DNA of 64,000 bases from contig NZ_CP117445.1 of the NCBI RefSeq assembly GCF_030687715.1, forward strand, positions 4,515,501-4,579,500, given 5' to 3'. Made by a program: the position numbers and the translations under genes. The stretch comes from Pseudomonas sp. FP2196. GTDB taxonomy: Bacteria; Pseudomonadota; Gammaproteobacteria; Pseudomonadales; Pseudomonadaceae. Below, piece after piece: positions 53,862 through 62,855 of the stretch; the first letter of the stretch is position 1; every line of letters starts with the position of its first letter. The notes under the pieces were generated by a model. That model ran no database searches. It was not told the origin of the DNA and saw nothing but the letters and a program-made list of their open reading frames with translations.

Positions 53862-55592
53862 ATGGCAAGGATTCGCAAGCTTGAGATCCAAAACTTTCGA
53901 TCTATCAGACTTCTCACGTGGACACCTTCTCCAGGCATTAACTGCCTCATAGGCCCAGGTGACAGCGGAAAATCCAGCATTCTAGATGCCATTGATATGT
54001 GCTTGGGAGCACGCCGAAGCGTGCCCATCGGGGACACAGACTTTTATGGTTTGAATGTCACCACGCCAATTGTAATCAATACGACCATTGGCGCCCTCCC
54101 AGATGATCTGATCAATCTGGACACGTATGGAGATTTCCTGCGCGGATTCGATCCCGCCACAGGCAATATCGAAGACGAACCTAGGATGGGTCTAGAAACC
54201 GTTCTAACACTCCGACTGAAAGTCGACAGTGACTTGGAGCCCATTTGGACTCTCCATTCAGAGCGAGCCGCCGAGCAAGGACTGGAGCGTGGTCTCGCGT
54301 GGAAGGATCGGGCCCGTCTCGCGCCTGCTCGCATCGGTAGTTTTGCCAGTATGAATCTGTCCTGGAGTCGTAACTCAATATTGAACAAGCTGACGGAGGA
54401 GCGCGCTGCGCTCGGTGGAGCGCTAGCCGCAGCGGCCCGAGAAGCTCGAGCAAGCTTTGGGAACCAGGCAGGAGTAGAGCTTCAACAGCCGTTGCATATC
54501 GTCACCGAAACCGCAAACAGTCTTGGAGTACCCATCGGTGGTGGTGCTCAGGCACTGCTTGATGCGCACTCTGTATCAATTGGAGATGGCGCCATAGCCT
54601 TACACGATGCGGAGGGTATCCCCCTTAGATCGCTTGGTACCGGCTCGTCCCGACTTCTGGTTGCAGGTCTTCAACGGCGAGCAGCTCAAGCGGCTTCCAT
54701 CGCGCTGGTAGACGAAGTGGAGTTCGGCCTCGAACCACATCGATTGATACGTTTTCTGGACTCAATGGGGGCGAAGGAAAGTGTACCGCCCCTCCAGGTG
54801 TTCGTGACAACTCACTCCCCGGTGGCTCTACGAGAGCTATCGGGCAATCAACTTCATATCGTGCGTAAGCGAGGTGATCAGCACGAAGTACGCATGGCAG
54901 GAACGTCAAACGACGTCCAGAGCACGCTGAGGGCTGATCCTGAGGCTTTCTTGGCAAAGCATGTGATTGTCTGCGAAGGCGCTAGCGAGGTTGGTCTCGT
55001 CCGTGGCCTGGATCTTTATTGGGGAACACAGGGACTACCCTCATTCATGGCGCTGGGAGGAGCCTATGTCGACGTTAACGGCGGCTCTACCGACAACTGC
55101 TACAACCGGGGTCTCGCTTTACTCGGACTGGGCTATCGCATCCTAGCCATCGTTGACGCTGACAAACCACCCACCCCAGGGGTTCTACAAAGCTTTCTCG
55201 CTGCCGGAGGACGGTCGATAACCTGGGGAGTTGGCCGTGCATTGGAGGATGAGCTTTTTGCCAGCCTGCCCGACGCGGCTTTGGATGCCCTGATCACCAA
55301 GGCGCTCGAAGACCCAGGGCAAGAGCTGGTAGCTGAACATGTCCGGTCGAAATCAGAAGGCCGGCTGTCCCTGAACGAAGTGCTTGATAGCCGCCAACAG
55401 CTCAACCCTTATCAACCTGAGCAGCGCAGGTTTTTGGGAATCGCCTCGCGGATCAGGAGGAATGGATGGTTCAAGTCGGTGACGTCCTATCAATACGTAG
55501 CGAAAGACATCATAGGGCCCCACTTGGCCAACTCAAATGTCGGCTTCCAGCAAATCATCAAAGGGATAAAGGATTGGATTCATGCCGCCTGA
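53862..55592 (+). CDS. gajA: Gabija-like OLD-family ATPase/TOPRIM nuclease
   Basis: A 576-residue OLD-family protein, the size of GajA (578 in Bacillus cereus). ATPase part: Walker A GPGDSGKSSILDA (about 31), signature LGTGSSRLLVAGL, Walker B SIALVDEVEFGLEP, and the HSPVAL switch. TOPRIM part: VIVCEGASEVGLVRGLD (metal Glu, about 370) and ILAIVDADKP (Asp pair, about 430). In Gabija, GajA is a nucleotide-regulated DNA-nicking enzyme activated when phage deplete nucleotides. The gene overlaps the helicase gene by 11 bases. Confidence 0.8.
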   Translation: MARIRKLEIQNFRSIRLLTWTPSPGINCLIGPGDSGKSSILDAIDMCLGARRSVPIGDTDFYGLNVTTPIVINTTIGALPDDLINLDTYGDFLRGFDPATGNIEDEPRMGLETVLTLRLKVDSDLEPIWTLHSERAAEQGLERGLAWKDRARLAPARIGSFASMNLSWSRNSILNKLTEERAALGGALAAAAREARASFGNQAGVELQQPLHIVTETANSLGVPIGGGAQALLDAHSVSIGDGAIALHDAEGIPLRSLGTGSSRLLVAGLQRRAAQAASIALVDEVEFGLEPHRLIRFLDSMGAKESVPPLQVFVTTHSPVALRELSGNQLHIVRKRGDQHEVRMAGTSNDVQSTLRADPEAFLAKHVIVCEGASEVGLVRGLDLYWGTQGLPSFMALGGAYVDVNGGSTDNCYNRGLALLGLGYRILAIVDADKPPTPGVLQSFLAAGGRSITWGVGRALEDELFASLPDAALDALITKALEDPGQELVAEHVRSKSEGRLSLNEVLDSRQQLNPYQPEQRRFLGIASRIRRNGWFKSVTSYQYVAKDIIGPHLANSNVGFQQIIKGIKDWIHAA

Positions 55593-56997
55593 GATCCGAC
55601 TATTCGACTTCCCTCGTGGCTCAGTTACTGCCCCAGCTGGCTGCGGAAAGACCCACCTCATTGCCGATACCCTAGCCGAGCACCGAGAAGCCAAGCCGGT
55701 ACTCGTGCTCACCCACACCAACGCCGGCGTCGCCGCTTTGCGGAACCGTTTGAAACGGGCAGGAATACCAGGCGCGTCCTATGACATCGGCACTCTGGAC
55801 GGATTCTGCATTCGTATCATCAGCAAGTTTCCGATGCGAAGCGGGCATAATCCAGCGATTCTTTTGCTGCTGGATCGTCGCAATGACTATCCCGCAATTC
55901 GAGCAGCTGCAGGGCAGTTGCTGAGCGCAGGTCACATCAGCGGAGTGTTGAAAGCCACGTACTCTCGCGTGATTGTGGATGAGTACCAAGACTGCAACCA
56001 AGCTCAGCACGTGATCGTCGCCTGGCTTGGCCAAGCGCTACCTACCTACGTTCTAGGCGATCCGATGCAGGCGATTTTCGGCTTCGGCGGTAATCGACTG
56101 GTCGATTGGAATCATGATGTCCTGCCTCACTTCCCTGCCATAGGGATGCTGAACACTCCATGGCGGTGGCGCCGTGTAGGCAGGGAAGATATCGGCACTT
56201 GGTTACTCCAAGCTCGAAGGCTGTTGGAGGCCGGGCACTCAGTCGATTTGCGGGGTGCTCCTGCCGATATCCAGTGGATTCAAACGACGCATGCAAACGC
56301 AGATCAGCAACGCCGGAATGCTGCCATGGTGCGGGTGCAGGAAGGGGAAAACGTACTGATTATTGCAGACCCCATTAACGTAAACAGCCGCCATCGACTG
56401 ACAAGCCAGATACCAGGTGCGACAGTCGTCGAAAACGTGGAGCTGACCGATCTCGTCAGCTTCTCGAGAAACTTCGATCCGGGCGCGGCGGGAGCGTTGG
56501 TTCTCTTGGTTCGATTTACTGCAAGCCTAATGACCGGCATCGGCCCAGCTGCCTTGTTACCTAGAATTCAAAGCATCCTAAATGGTAGGAACCGTACTGC
56601 GCCCTCCCCGCTTGAACACGCTACAGTCACATATGGTCAAGCGCCGAGCTTAGGAAGTGCCGCTGATCTTCTAGAGCGATATTCGGGACTACCTGAAACC
56701 CATTTGTATCGCCCAGAAATGCTGAGATGTTGCGTAGCTGCGTTAAGAATGGCTATGTCAGGAACGCACACCTTCCATCAGGCAGTTCTTCAAATTCGTG
56801 ACAAGGCCAGATTTACAGGTAGGCCATTAAACCGTCGAGCTGTAGGCAGCACATTATTGCTGAAAGGGCTTGAGGCGGATGTAGCGGTGATCCTTGAACC
56901 TCAAGGGATGGATGCTCACCACCTCTACGTCGCGTTGACGCGAGGAGCCAAAAAAATTCTGATTTGCTCGGGCACACCTATTCTGCAGCCGGCCTGA
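55582..56997 (+). CDS. gajB: Gabija-like UvrD-family helicase
   Basis: A 471-residue helicase with motif I APAGCGKTHLIADTL, motif Ia LVLTHTNAGVAAL, motif II RVIVDEYQDC, motif III YVLGDPMQAIFGF and motif VI HHLYVALTRGAKKI. This short UvrD form is the GajB partner of GajA (494 residues in the type system). AAAGGA precedes the ATG, which lies inside the end of gajA. Order, overlap and sizes all fit a Gabija operon; PARIS and OLD-RecB pairs are less likely because the ATPase carries the TOPRIM itself and the partner is UvrD-like. Confidence 0.8.
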   Translation: MPPEIRLFDFPRGSVTAPAGCGKTHLIADTLAEHREAKPVLVLTHTNAGVAALRNRLKRAGIPGASYDIGTLDGFCIRIISKFPMRSGHNPAILLLLDRRNDYPAIRAAAGQLLSAGHISGVLKATYSRVIVDEYQDCNQAQHVIVAWLGQALPTYVLGDPMQAIFGFGGNRLVDWNHDVLPHFPAIGMLNTPWRWRRVGREDIGTWLLQARRLLEAGHSVDLRGAPADIQWIQTTHANADQQRRNAAMVRVQEGENVLIIADPINVNSRHRLTSQIPGATVVENVELTDLVSFSRNFDPGAAGALVLLVRFTASLMTGIGPAALLPRIQSILNGRNRTAPSPLEHATVTYGQAPSLGSAADLLERYSGLPETHLYRPEMLRCCVAALRMAMSGTHTFHQAVLQIRDKARFTGRPLNRRAVGSTLLLKGLEADVAVILEPQGMDAHHLYVALTRGAKKILICSGTPILQPA

Positions 56998-57083
56998 ACT
57001 GCAAAGACAACGCAGTGGTACCAGTTCCGGATTGATGAGCTTCCGCTTTGCTGAGAAAATCAGGTCTTTGATATGGAAATCTT

Positions 57084-57851
57084 ATGCGCACCGCTCTACA
57101 TCGAATCACACGCCAAGTTCTGACCGCTGCTCGGTATGAAGAAATTTATGGTAAGCCCATCGACGGGGAAGGTAATGAGCGGCACCGTGATTACGCGCTA
57201 TGCGATATCTGTGACCAGGACGTGTACCTTCGCGCTGAGCATAGCCAGCACCGCATCCCTAATTTTAGCCACCTAGGCAACAGCAGCTTCTGTCCTGCAA
57301 AAGACTTCAACGCTGAGGCATATCGACGGCTCAATCCGGTCGACGCTGACCCGCAAGCAGCACTCGCACTTAAAAACGCATTTTTCAAGACTTGGAAGTT
57401 TCACTGGGTGGAGTTTAACCGGATCATTAAGTACGCCTCGATTTACGACTTCAGCAAGATACTCAAATATGCTAGCCGCCATGGCATGTGGGGTTACCGG
57501 GGCATGCGCGTTCAAGATGTGCTGGCTGTGCTGCTGACCCTCATGGACTTCATGCCCTTGCCGAAAGATAAGCGCTATCTTCGGGATTACGGCTTCAGAT
57601 TTTTCTATAAGGGTAGCGTTTCGAATACAAATGAGTATTGGAATCTGCCTGAGGGACGCCGGAATCTCATGCAGGTGAAATATGAGTTTCCTGGGAAAAC
57701 AAGAACGTTCCAAGAGATAAACATTTCTTCAAAAAATGACGTAATTTTTGATCCTAAATATTTGACTGGTATTTACGCTGAGCCACCGCCTGTGAATTCA
57801 TTCGTGGAGGAATTCATGGCGAAAGAGTTTCCGAACCTTTCCGGCCTCTAA
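57084..57851 (+). CDS. CoiA-like N-terminal zinc protein
   Basis: A 255-residue protein. The N-terminal 75 residues have the pattern YALCDICDQDVYLR, then RIPNFSHLGNSSFCPAKD, that is C-x2-C, then FSH and CP, similar to the zinc-finger start of CoiA-like proteins. The following 180 residues are not recognised and lack an evident nuclease motif. It lies 86 bases after gajB on the same strand and may be a third gene of that operon. GGAAAT precedes the ATG. Function unknown. Confidence 0.55.
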   Translation: MRTALHRITRQVLTAARYEEIYGKPIDGEGNERHRDYALCDICDQDVYLRAEHSQHRIPNFSHLGNSSFCPAKDFNAEAYRRLNPVDADPQAALALKNAFFKTWKFHWVEFNRIIKYASIYDFSKILKYASRHGMWGYRGMRVQDVLAVLLTLMDFMPLPKDKRYLRDYGFRFFYKGSVSNTNEYWNLPEGRRNLMQVKYEFPGKTRTFQEINISSKNDVIFDPKYLTGIYAEPPPVNSFVEEFMAKEFPNLSGL

Positions 57852-58110
57852 TTGGAGAGATTCCTCGACGTAACGAGCGGTACCTCTCAGCATAGGACTG
57901 GGCTGATATGGTGGTGTGGCGCCAGCTGCCCTACATACTGCTCCAACCTCGCGTTAACAATGAGTTCGTAGCAATGGAGGTATCGATGGAAAGAAAGGAG
58001 GTCGCGTTGGCAGAGGTCAACTTGTTTCTGATGCACCTGGAGCAACGAGCGCTGATCTGCTATCGCAGTACACCTTGCCTTCGTCGTCTTGTCCCACTTC
58101 CGTGACCCGC

Positions 58111-58518
58111 TCAGTCTGTTCTATGCGTGTATCTGGAAGCCCTATGCTGCTTTAGGTGCCGCATCTCTGCGTCCCAACCATCCAGGAACTTATCCCAGTC
58201 TGCAGCGTAATGCCCATCAACCAACCTGGTCGACCCGATGCTTGCCTGGTAGAAACGCTCTCTCCAGGGTTGCGGAATAGTCTGCTCCAAAATGATGTCG
58301 ATTCCGATGTTATGGCGTATCACCGAGACAGAATTACGAACCTCAACGAGTTCGAGTGGTTTATCGCTACAGGAGGTGTCTTTTCGCTCTTGGTCATCGA
58401 GATCATCGAGGATGGTAAGGAGGTCGGATGCATTGGGATCACCAGGGTGGAGGTTGGTAAGCGCCCAAAGAGCCTTTCGCCTATTCCTCTCAAGTTCGCG
58501 GAGTTTATCGCCGGTCAT
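58111..58518 (-). CDS. Hypothetical protein, island type
   Basis: A 135-residue charged, helical protein starting MTGDKLRELERNRRKALW with AGGAAG in front of the ATG. Similar proteins are familiar from Pseudomonas integrative islands, but no function is known. It is convergent with the gene at 57084 and its 5' side faces a dispersed repeat. Confidence 0.65.
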   Translation of the reverse strand: MTGDKLRELERNRRKALWALTNLHPGDPNASDLLTILDDLDDQERKDTSCSDKPLELVEVRNSVSVIRHNIGIDIILEQTIPQPWRERFYQASIGSTRLVDGHYAADWDKFLDGWDAEMRHLKQHRASRYTHRTD

Positions 58519-58580
58519 TTCAGCTTCCTGCAGATTGGTTGGAGCTGGTTGACGATTAGGGCGTGGCGCCGTAGACGCAG

Positions 58581-58660
58581 GGCTGTCGTGAACCTAGCCA
58601 TGGCAGGCCATGTCTCGGCCCTTCGGGCGGACATCCCGCACGCCTGCGCGCTCCGCTTGC
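58581..58660 (+). repeat. Dispersed island repeat, copy 5
   Basis: GGCTGTCGTGAACC, an imperfect stem CCTAGCCATG / CATGTCTCGG, then CCCTTCGGGCGGACATCCCG and CCTGCGCGCTCCGCTTGC. Confidence 0.8.
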
Positions 58661-58796
58661 CGAAGCTCTCCTGGTTTGAATTTTCAGAATCCAGGATAGC
58701 TTCAGTCCGCTACTTCGGTTATCTGATTCCTTTTGTGCTCGTGGCTAGGTGTAGCCTCGGACAAGGGTAAGCCTGCCAGCGTCTAAGGAAACATCA

Positions 58797-59027
58797 ATGA
58801 CTGAAATTCCACGTGTACCAGGAAGAGCCTACCAAATGGCTCGTGATCCTGAACGCTTGCTCATCGAAGAACGAGCCGAAGCTCTCTCACTATTAGGCTA
58901 TCCATTGCTATTGGACGACGATCCGGCTATGCATGCTGAGCAGAGGCTCAAAGAGGCCAAGGATGCTGCTCGTTTAGCGCAGGTTGGTGCCGCTCATGAA
59001 CACTTGACTACTGAGAAGGATGCGTAA
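58797..59027 (+). CDS. Small hypothetical protein
   Basis: A 76-residue charged protein with TAAGGAAACATCA before the ATG. Not recognised. It is bracketed by repeat copies 5 and 6, forming the shortest single-gene block between two repeats. Confidence 0.55.
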   Translation: MTEIPRVPGRAYQMARDPERLLIEERAEALSLLGYPLLLDDDPAMHAEQRLKEAKDAARLAQVGAAHEHLTTEKDA

Positions 59028-59939
59028 GCCCAGATGGACGGCGTTGGTCGTTCGATTCGGGAGATCGGTTCGGTACAGATCCCATTGCGTTGTTATCTGT
59101 GTGGAACACCACACGCTTGAGCGTCTTCTGAAGGAACTATAGGGCAGCGACGGCCTAGCGTGCCCCTACGGAGACGGGCTGTCGTGAACCAAGACTCGCC
59201 GTTGCCGAGTCTTGGCCCTGTGGGCTTCCATCCTCCCGTCTGCGCGCTCCGCTTGCACTGACCCCGTGTCACCTATCCACGAGTAAATAGCCCAAAGCCT
59301 CGTCGTAATCCAGACGCAGTGATTGGATGAAAGTGAGTCGTGCATAGCCTCGCATGTGGATTCGCGATGTATGGGATACCTAATGGATGTCCTCACCAGG
59401 TCAGTGGCGAATGCTTCGGACGCTCTGATCCGAGCGATGGCCTACCCATGCCCGTGCTAATTGAAGAATCTGGAAATATCGAAGGGTGCAGCTTTGGTGC
59501 GTTCTTCAAATTCTATCGCATGAACGTAGAAAATTTAAATGTTGATCGCCAAGCAAAATTCTTGAAATGAATCCGAAAGAACTCCATGGTTCGCTTAAAT
59601 CGCTTGAGTAACTCGCCTCAAAAAATTCATCCGGATCTACCCCTTGGACATTGGAAGCAGGATCGGACATCACCCAATTAAAAGCCGTCGATGACCTAAA
59701 CAGATTTTTTCATGCTTTCAATTTTTCACTAGGCTGATGGATTTTCCTAGGCTGGTGACAGGCATGAATGGCTGAACAAACTGTCTTGGTTTGCAAAGCA
59801 AACGTTAATAGCTAAGCTTTATCAGCAGGCATGTCAGTATGGTTTGTCAGCTGAGATTCTAAAGGCGTGGTCAGAAATAATGCGGCTTCTGCCGGTTTCG
59901 GCATATTGAGGGTCGCTCAGCCATTCAAGGGGCTCTGAT
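59028..59939. other. Intergenic region with repeat copy 6 and decayed frames
   Basis: Apart from the repeat at 59176-59256, frames here (for instance 59340-59570 and a startless frame ending WSEIMRLLPVSAY near 59908) lack ribosome sites or starts and look like remnants. Confidence 0.4.
59176..59256 (+). repeat. Dispersed island repeat, copy 6
   Basis: GGGCTGTCGTGAACC, a perfect 10-bp stem CCAAGACTCG-ccgttgc-type loop-CGAGTCTTGG, then CCCTGTGGGCTTCCATCC and CTGCGCGCTCCGCTTGC. The stem bases differ from copy 2 yet still pair. Confidence 0.85.
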
Positions 59940-60617
59940 ATGTCCAACACCGATCAAGACGCTGCTGTAGAGCCAGCCACTGCATCCGTCCCATCCCCCC
60001 CTACTGTCACTGCGTCTCTCCCAGTAAATGACGAAGTCGTTGATAAACGGATGCATATTTTTCACTGGTCTGCGTGGCAAGCCGGAATGTGGAAAGGCGT
60101 AGGCATCGCCCTTGGAATCGCAGGCCTTCTGCTCATCGGGTTGGTTGCCACTTCCATCTTTAGAACGACTTCGATCATTGATGCCAACAGTGGTGATGAC
60201 CTAGCGTTCACTTTTTCCGGCCTTGGATTAATCAACAATACGCTCCTGCGATTGCTGGCCATGCTGATAGGTGCCGGGATTATCTTCGGTGGCTTGGCAG
60301 TTTCCTTCTTTTCGAGCAGTGACTCACATAGAATTTCTCTTCAGGCTATACCGGCTGCTGGTGAATCATTTAAAGCACTGGTGGCAACCCATACTCCAGG
60401 TATTGTTGGAATCTTTATGGGCGGCATCATCATTGTCGCCGCGTTATTTGCTCGATCTACACATGACTACACGTCGCCTGAGCGTATCAAAATCACTTCA
60501 GGAAGTGCGCAACCAAAAGAAGCACAGACCAACTCACCGCCACCTATTTTACTGCCGACATCATCGGAACTACGAAAACAATACAACGAGTCTTTGGAAG
60601 CAGTTGGGAAGCCTTAA
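59940..60617 (+). CDS. Membrane protein, unknown
   Basis: A 225-residue protein with a polar N terminus (about 45 residues) and three hydrophobic segments near residues 52-75, 100-125 and 155-175, then a Pro/Ser-rich tail. No family recognised. The next gene starts 1 base after the stop, so they are an operon. Confidence 0.6.
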   Translation: MSNTDQDAAVEPATASVPSPPTVTASLPVNDEVVDKRMHIFHWSAWQAGMWKGVGIALGIAGLLLIGLVATSIFRTTSIIDANSGDDLAFTFSGLGLINNTLLRLLAMLIGAGIIFGGLAVSFFSSSDSHRISLQAIPAAGESFKALVATHTPGIVGIFMGGIIIVAALFARSTHDYTSPERIKITSGSAQPKEAQTNSPPPILLPTSSELRKQYNESLEAVGKP

Positions 60618-60618
60618 A

Positions 60619-61017
60619 ATGAAAGCTATTACACTGATGCTTGCGCTATTGCTAGGGCTTCTTTCATTCACCACAATGGCCGAGGCTGGCGACAACCAGG
60701 ATTGTGCTACTGCAGATGAGGACGCCCAAGAAGCCTACGACAAAACTAAAGATGCTTTTTATTCTGGAAATAAAGATAAAGCTAATTGGCAGAGCAAAGC
60801 GTTTTTTGAAGTATATGAGCGAAACAGAAATTGCCCGTTCATTAAGGTGCTCGCCGACAACCTAAAAAAAATAGGAATAAACAAAACAAGCGTTGCATCA
60901 AGTCAAAAAAATATTAATGTTAGAGATATATGGAACGAATGCCAACCTCAATGCGAGTTTGAGATGACTAAAGGAGGCGGTTCTACTAGCACAGGAATGG
61001 GCGCCCGTGGTGAATGA
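60619..61017 (+). CDS. Small secreted protein, unknown
   Basis: A 132-residue protein with a signal peptide (cleavage after AEA, about residue 23) and four cysteines in the mature part (DCATA, NCPF, ECQPQC), which may form disulphides. The end is Gly-rich. It directly follows the membrane protein gene. Not recognised. Confidence 0.6.
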   Translation: MKAITLMLALLLGLLSFTTMAEAGDNQDCATADEDAQEAYDKTKDAFYSGNKDKANWQSKAFFEVYERNRNCPFIKVLADNLKKIGINKTSVASSQKNINVRDIWNECQPQCEFEMTKGGGSTSTGMGARGE

Positions 61018-61042
61018 CAGTCGTGCTTACTCGGGAGTTCCG

Positions 61043-61330
61043 ATGAGTATCAACAGAGATTTTTTCTTCGACCATATCCGTGAATCCCTATTCAAGGGTT
61101 CACTCCGCCAAAGCCAACTTGATGGAATAAGCGCGATCCTCGACAAATGGGAAGCGGAGTCTTCGGAAGACGATGATAGGTGGCTGGCCGAACAATGCAG
61201 CCGGTGCGTGAGACTTTTGCTGTAACGGACGACGACGCAATCAAGCGACTTGAAATGGCTTGGTCTACCAGCAGACTGCCGTAGGTCAAAACGCGCTACT
61301 TCTGGTCAGCCTCAAAAGTTCGCTGCGTTC
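61043..61330 (+). pseudogene. Decayed muramidase/chitinase-like gene
   Basis: The frame from the ATG at 61043 reads INRDFFFDHIRESLFKGSLR and QSQLDGISAILDKWEAE, the start of phage-type lysozyme/chitinase-like proteins. It then shifts near 61190: the continuation QPVRETFAVTDDDAIKRLEM is in another frame and meets a TAG where a Gln codon is expected before VKTRYF. So a deletion with frameshift plus a nonsense change; the catalytic half is lost. Confidence 0.6.
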
Positions 61331-61505
61331 AGGAAGATAATCCCTCATCAGCACTCCGGTATGTCGGAACATTTATAGGAAAATATCTGGAACGGCGCTA
61401 ATAAAGTTTAGTAATTGATTCTGGTATGTTTGCGAGTTGAGCAATGATACCTGATGTTACTGTCATCCCTTTCCCAGAATGAACTAGGAAAGGGATTTCC
61501 TGGTC

Positions 61506-61931
61506 TTAACCGCCAGCAAGAACATTCACATCATCGTACAGTTCTTTCACAAGCGCCGGAATGACAGACAGGCTAGTAATCTTTGGGTCAGGGACAGCCA
61601 CTACAACACCAATAGCGACAAGGTCGGCAATAATCTCTATAATTTTGCCCACTATAGTTATATTGCTTATCGCATTGGCAGCTGCTTCGACTGCGCTCTC
61701 TAGATCATCTACAGAAGAATGTAAGTCGGTAGGCATTGCTATAAAACCCATTTTTTGAAACTCTTGGGCAATTTTGATTAACGGCTTGCTTCCTTGGTAG
61801 AGATCAGATAGTTCTGCCGAAGAAAGCGTGGTTAATGGGTTTTGCAGCTCCTGATTTACAATTACGTAAACAGCTAGATATTGATTGGCTAGGTTAAAGT
61901 ATTCTTTTGCAGTCAATATTTTGTTAGGCAT
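61506..61931 (-). CDS. Hypothetical protein with hydrophobic segment
   Basis: A 141-residue protein with a hydrophobic stretch near residues 88-115 (ISNITIVGKIIEIIADLVAI) and no signal peptide. It lies 15 bases after the lipoprotein gene on the same strand, so they are one operon. Not recognised. Confidence 0.6.
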   Translation of the reverse strand: MPNKILTAKEYFNLANQYLAVYVIVNQELQNPLTTLSSAELSDLYQGSKPLIKIAQEFQKMGFIAMPTDLHSSVDDLESAVEAAANAISNITIVGKIIEIIADLVAIGVVVAVPDPKITSLSVIPALVKELYDDVNVLAGG

Positions 61932-61946
61932 GATACATACCTCTAA

Positions 61947-62855
61947 TTAGTTTTTGAATGCCGCCTTGTATTCCTCGCGAGCTTTTGATATTTCTTTTTT
62001 TGCCGCTTTAAGCTCTTCTACCAATCGTTTGAATGAGTCGGTGTTGAATGAATTCAATTCCGTTGCCATTTTGTGATGCATCTCACCCACCTTACGCAAA
62101 GCCGCGTCGTATGCAGCAATTGCTTCAGCTTTATTATCGTAGATCTCGACTATGGAGCGCTTATCTTTTTCCCACTGAAAGGCGCTAGTAAAGTTTGCTG
62201 GTATCGGATATTGACGGGTAGTCTCGTCGTACCAGCTCAGCACGCTGTATTTTTCAGCGGTTATGAACATGGAAACACTGCCTAGGGAGGTGGCCAATAT
62301 ACTGGTCAGCTGTTGGATTGACTCATCATTTTCGATAATTAATTCTTTTAACTTATAGTGCCTATACGCACTTAATGGTAGTTTAACCAGCTTCAAAATA
62401 GAACCGTAGGCCGCGTTAGCTTTTTTCTTCTCATCCGTGACTAAAGGCAGCGCATCAAGATTAGTGACTAGCCCATTTACTTGCTTGGAAACATCTACCA
62501 AATCATCATCTGCCAATGCGCCCAGCTTGGTCATATAAGCGGCCAGTAGTGCGTGAAGTGATTTCACTGCTTCAATTTGAGGCTTTGTGAGCGATGAGTC
62601 GGGGCCAGCAGGGCCTTCTGCCTTGATACCGTTTTTTGGGGGGAGCCGATTCAGAATTGCGTCAAATCTCTTGGAACGTTCTCCCCAGCCCACCCAATAA
62701 TCAACAGCTTGTGGTGCTGCAGCCAGTGCGGCGGATTGATTGGAGAAATCTCGTACTTCTTCAAGGTTAGCGCATCCTTGAAGAATAAGCAGAGCGACCA
62801 GTGTTCCACTTAACTTAACAGCCAAATTCCATCGTTGAACCAAAAATCTGCGCAT
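61947..62855 (-). CDS. Lipoprotein, unknown
   Basis: A 302-residue protein with a lipoprotein signal peptide: basic start, hydrophobic core and lipobox LQGC (Cys about residue 28). The mature part is helical, with long charged coiled-coil-like segments at the C terminus (EELKAAKKEISKAREEYKAA). The ATG at 62855 with AGAGGAAT upstream is better than the frame start at 62891. It is followed by the 141-residue gene. The pair faces the muramidase remnant; a cell-envelope role is a guess. Confidence 0.65.
   Translation of the reverse strand: MRRFLVQRWNLAVKLSGTLVALLILQGCANLEEVRDFSNQSAALAAAPQAVDYWVGWGERSKRFDAILNRLPPKNGIKAEGPAGPDSSLTKPQIEAVKSLHALLAAYMTKLGALADDDLVDVSKQVNGLVTNLDALPLVTDEKKKANAAYGSILKLVKLPLSAYRHYKLKELIIENDESIQQLTSILATSLGSVSMFITAEKYSVLSWYDETTRQYPIPANFTSAFQWEKDKRSIVEIYDNKAEAIAAYDAALRKVGEMHHKMATELNSFNTDSFKRLVEELKAAKKEISKAREEYKAAFKN

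Noticed and set aside
40505..59256. Integron attC sites
   Set aside because: The repeats lack the GTTRRRY/RYYYAAC ends and no IntI-type integrase is visible; the likeness to cassette sites is only in layout.
59340..59570. A 76-codon frame after repeat copy 6
   Set aside because: Weak start context and no recognisable features; more likely a remnant.
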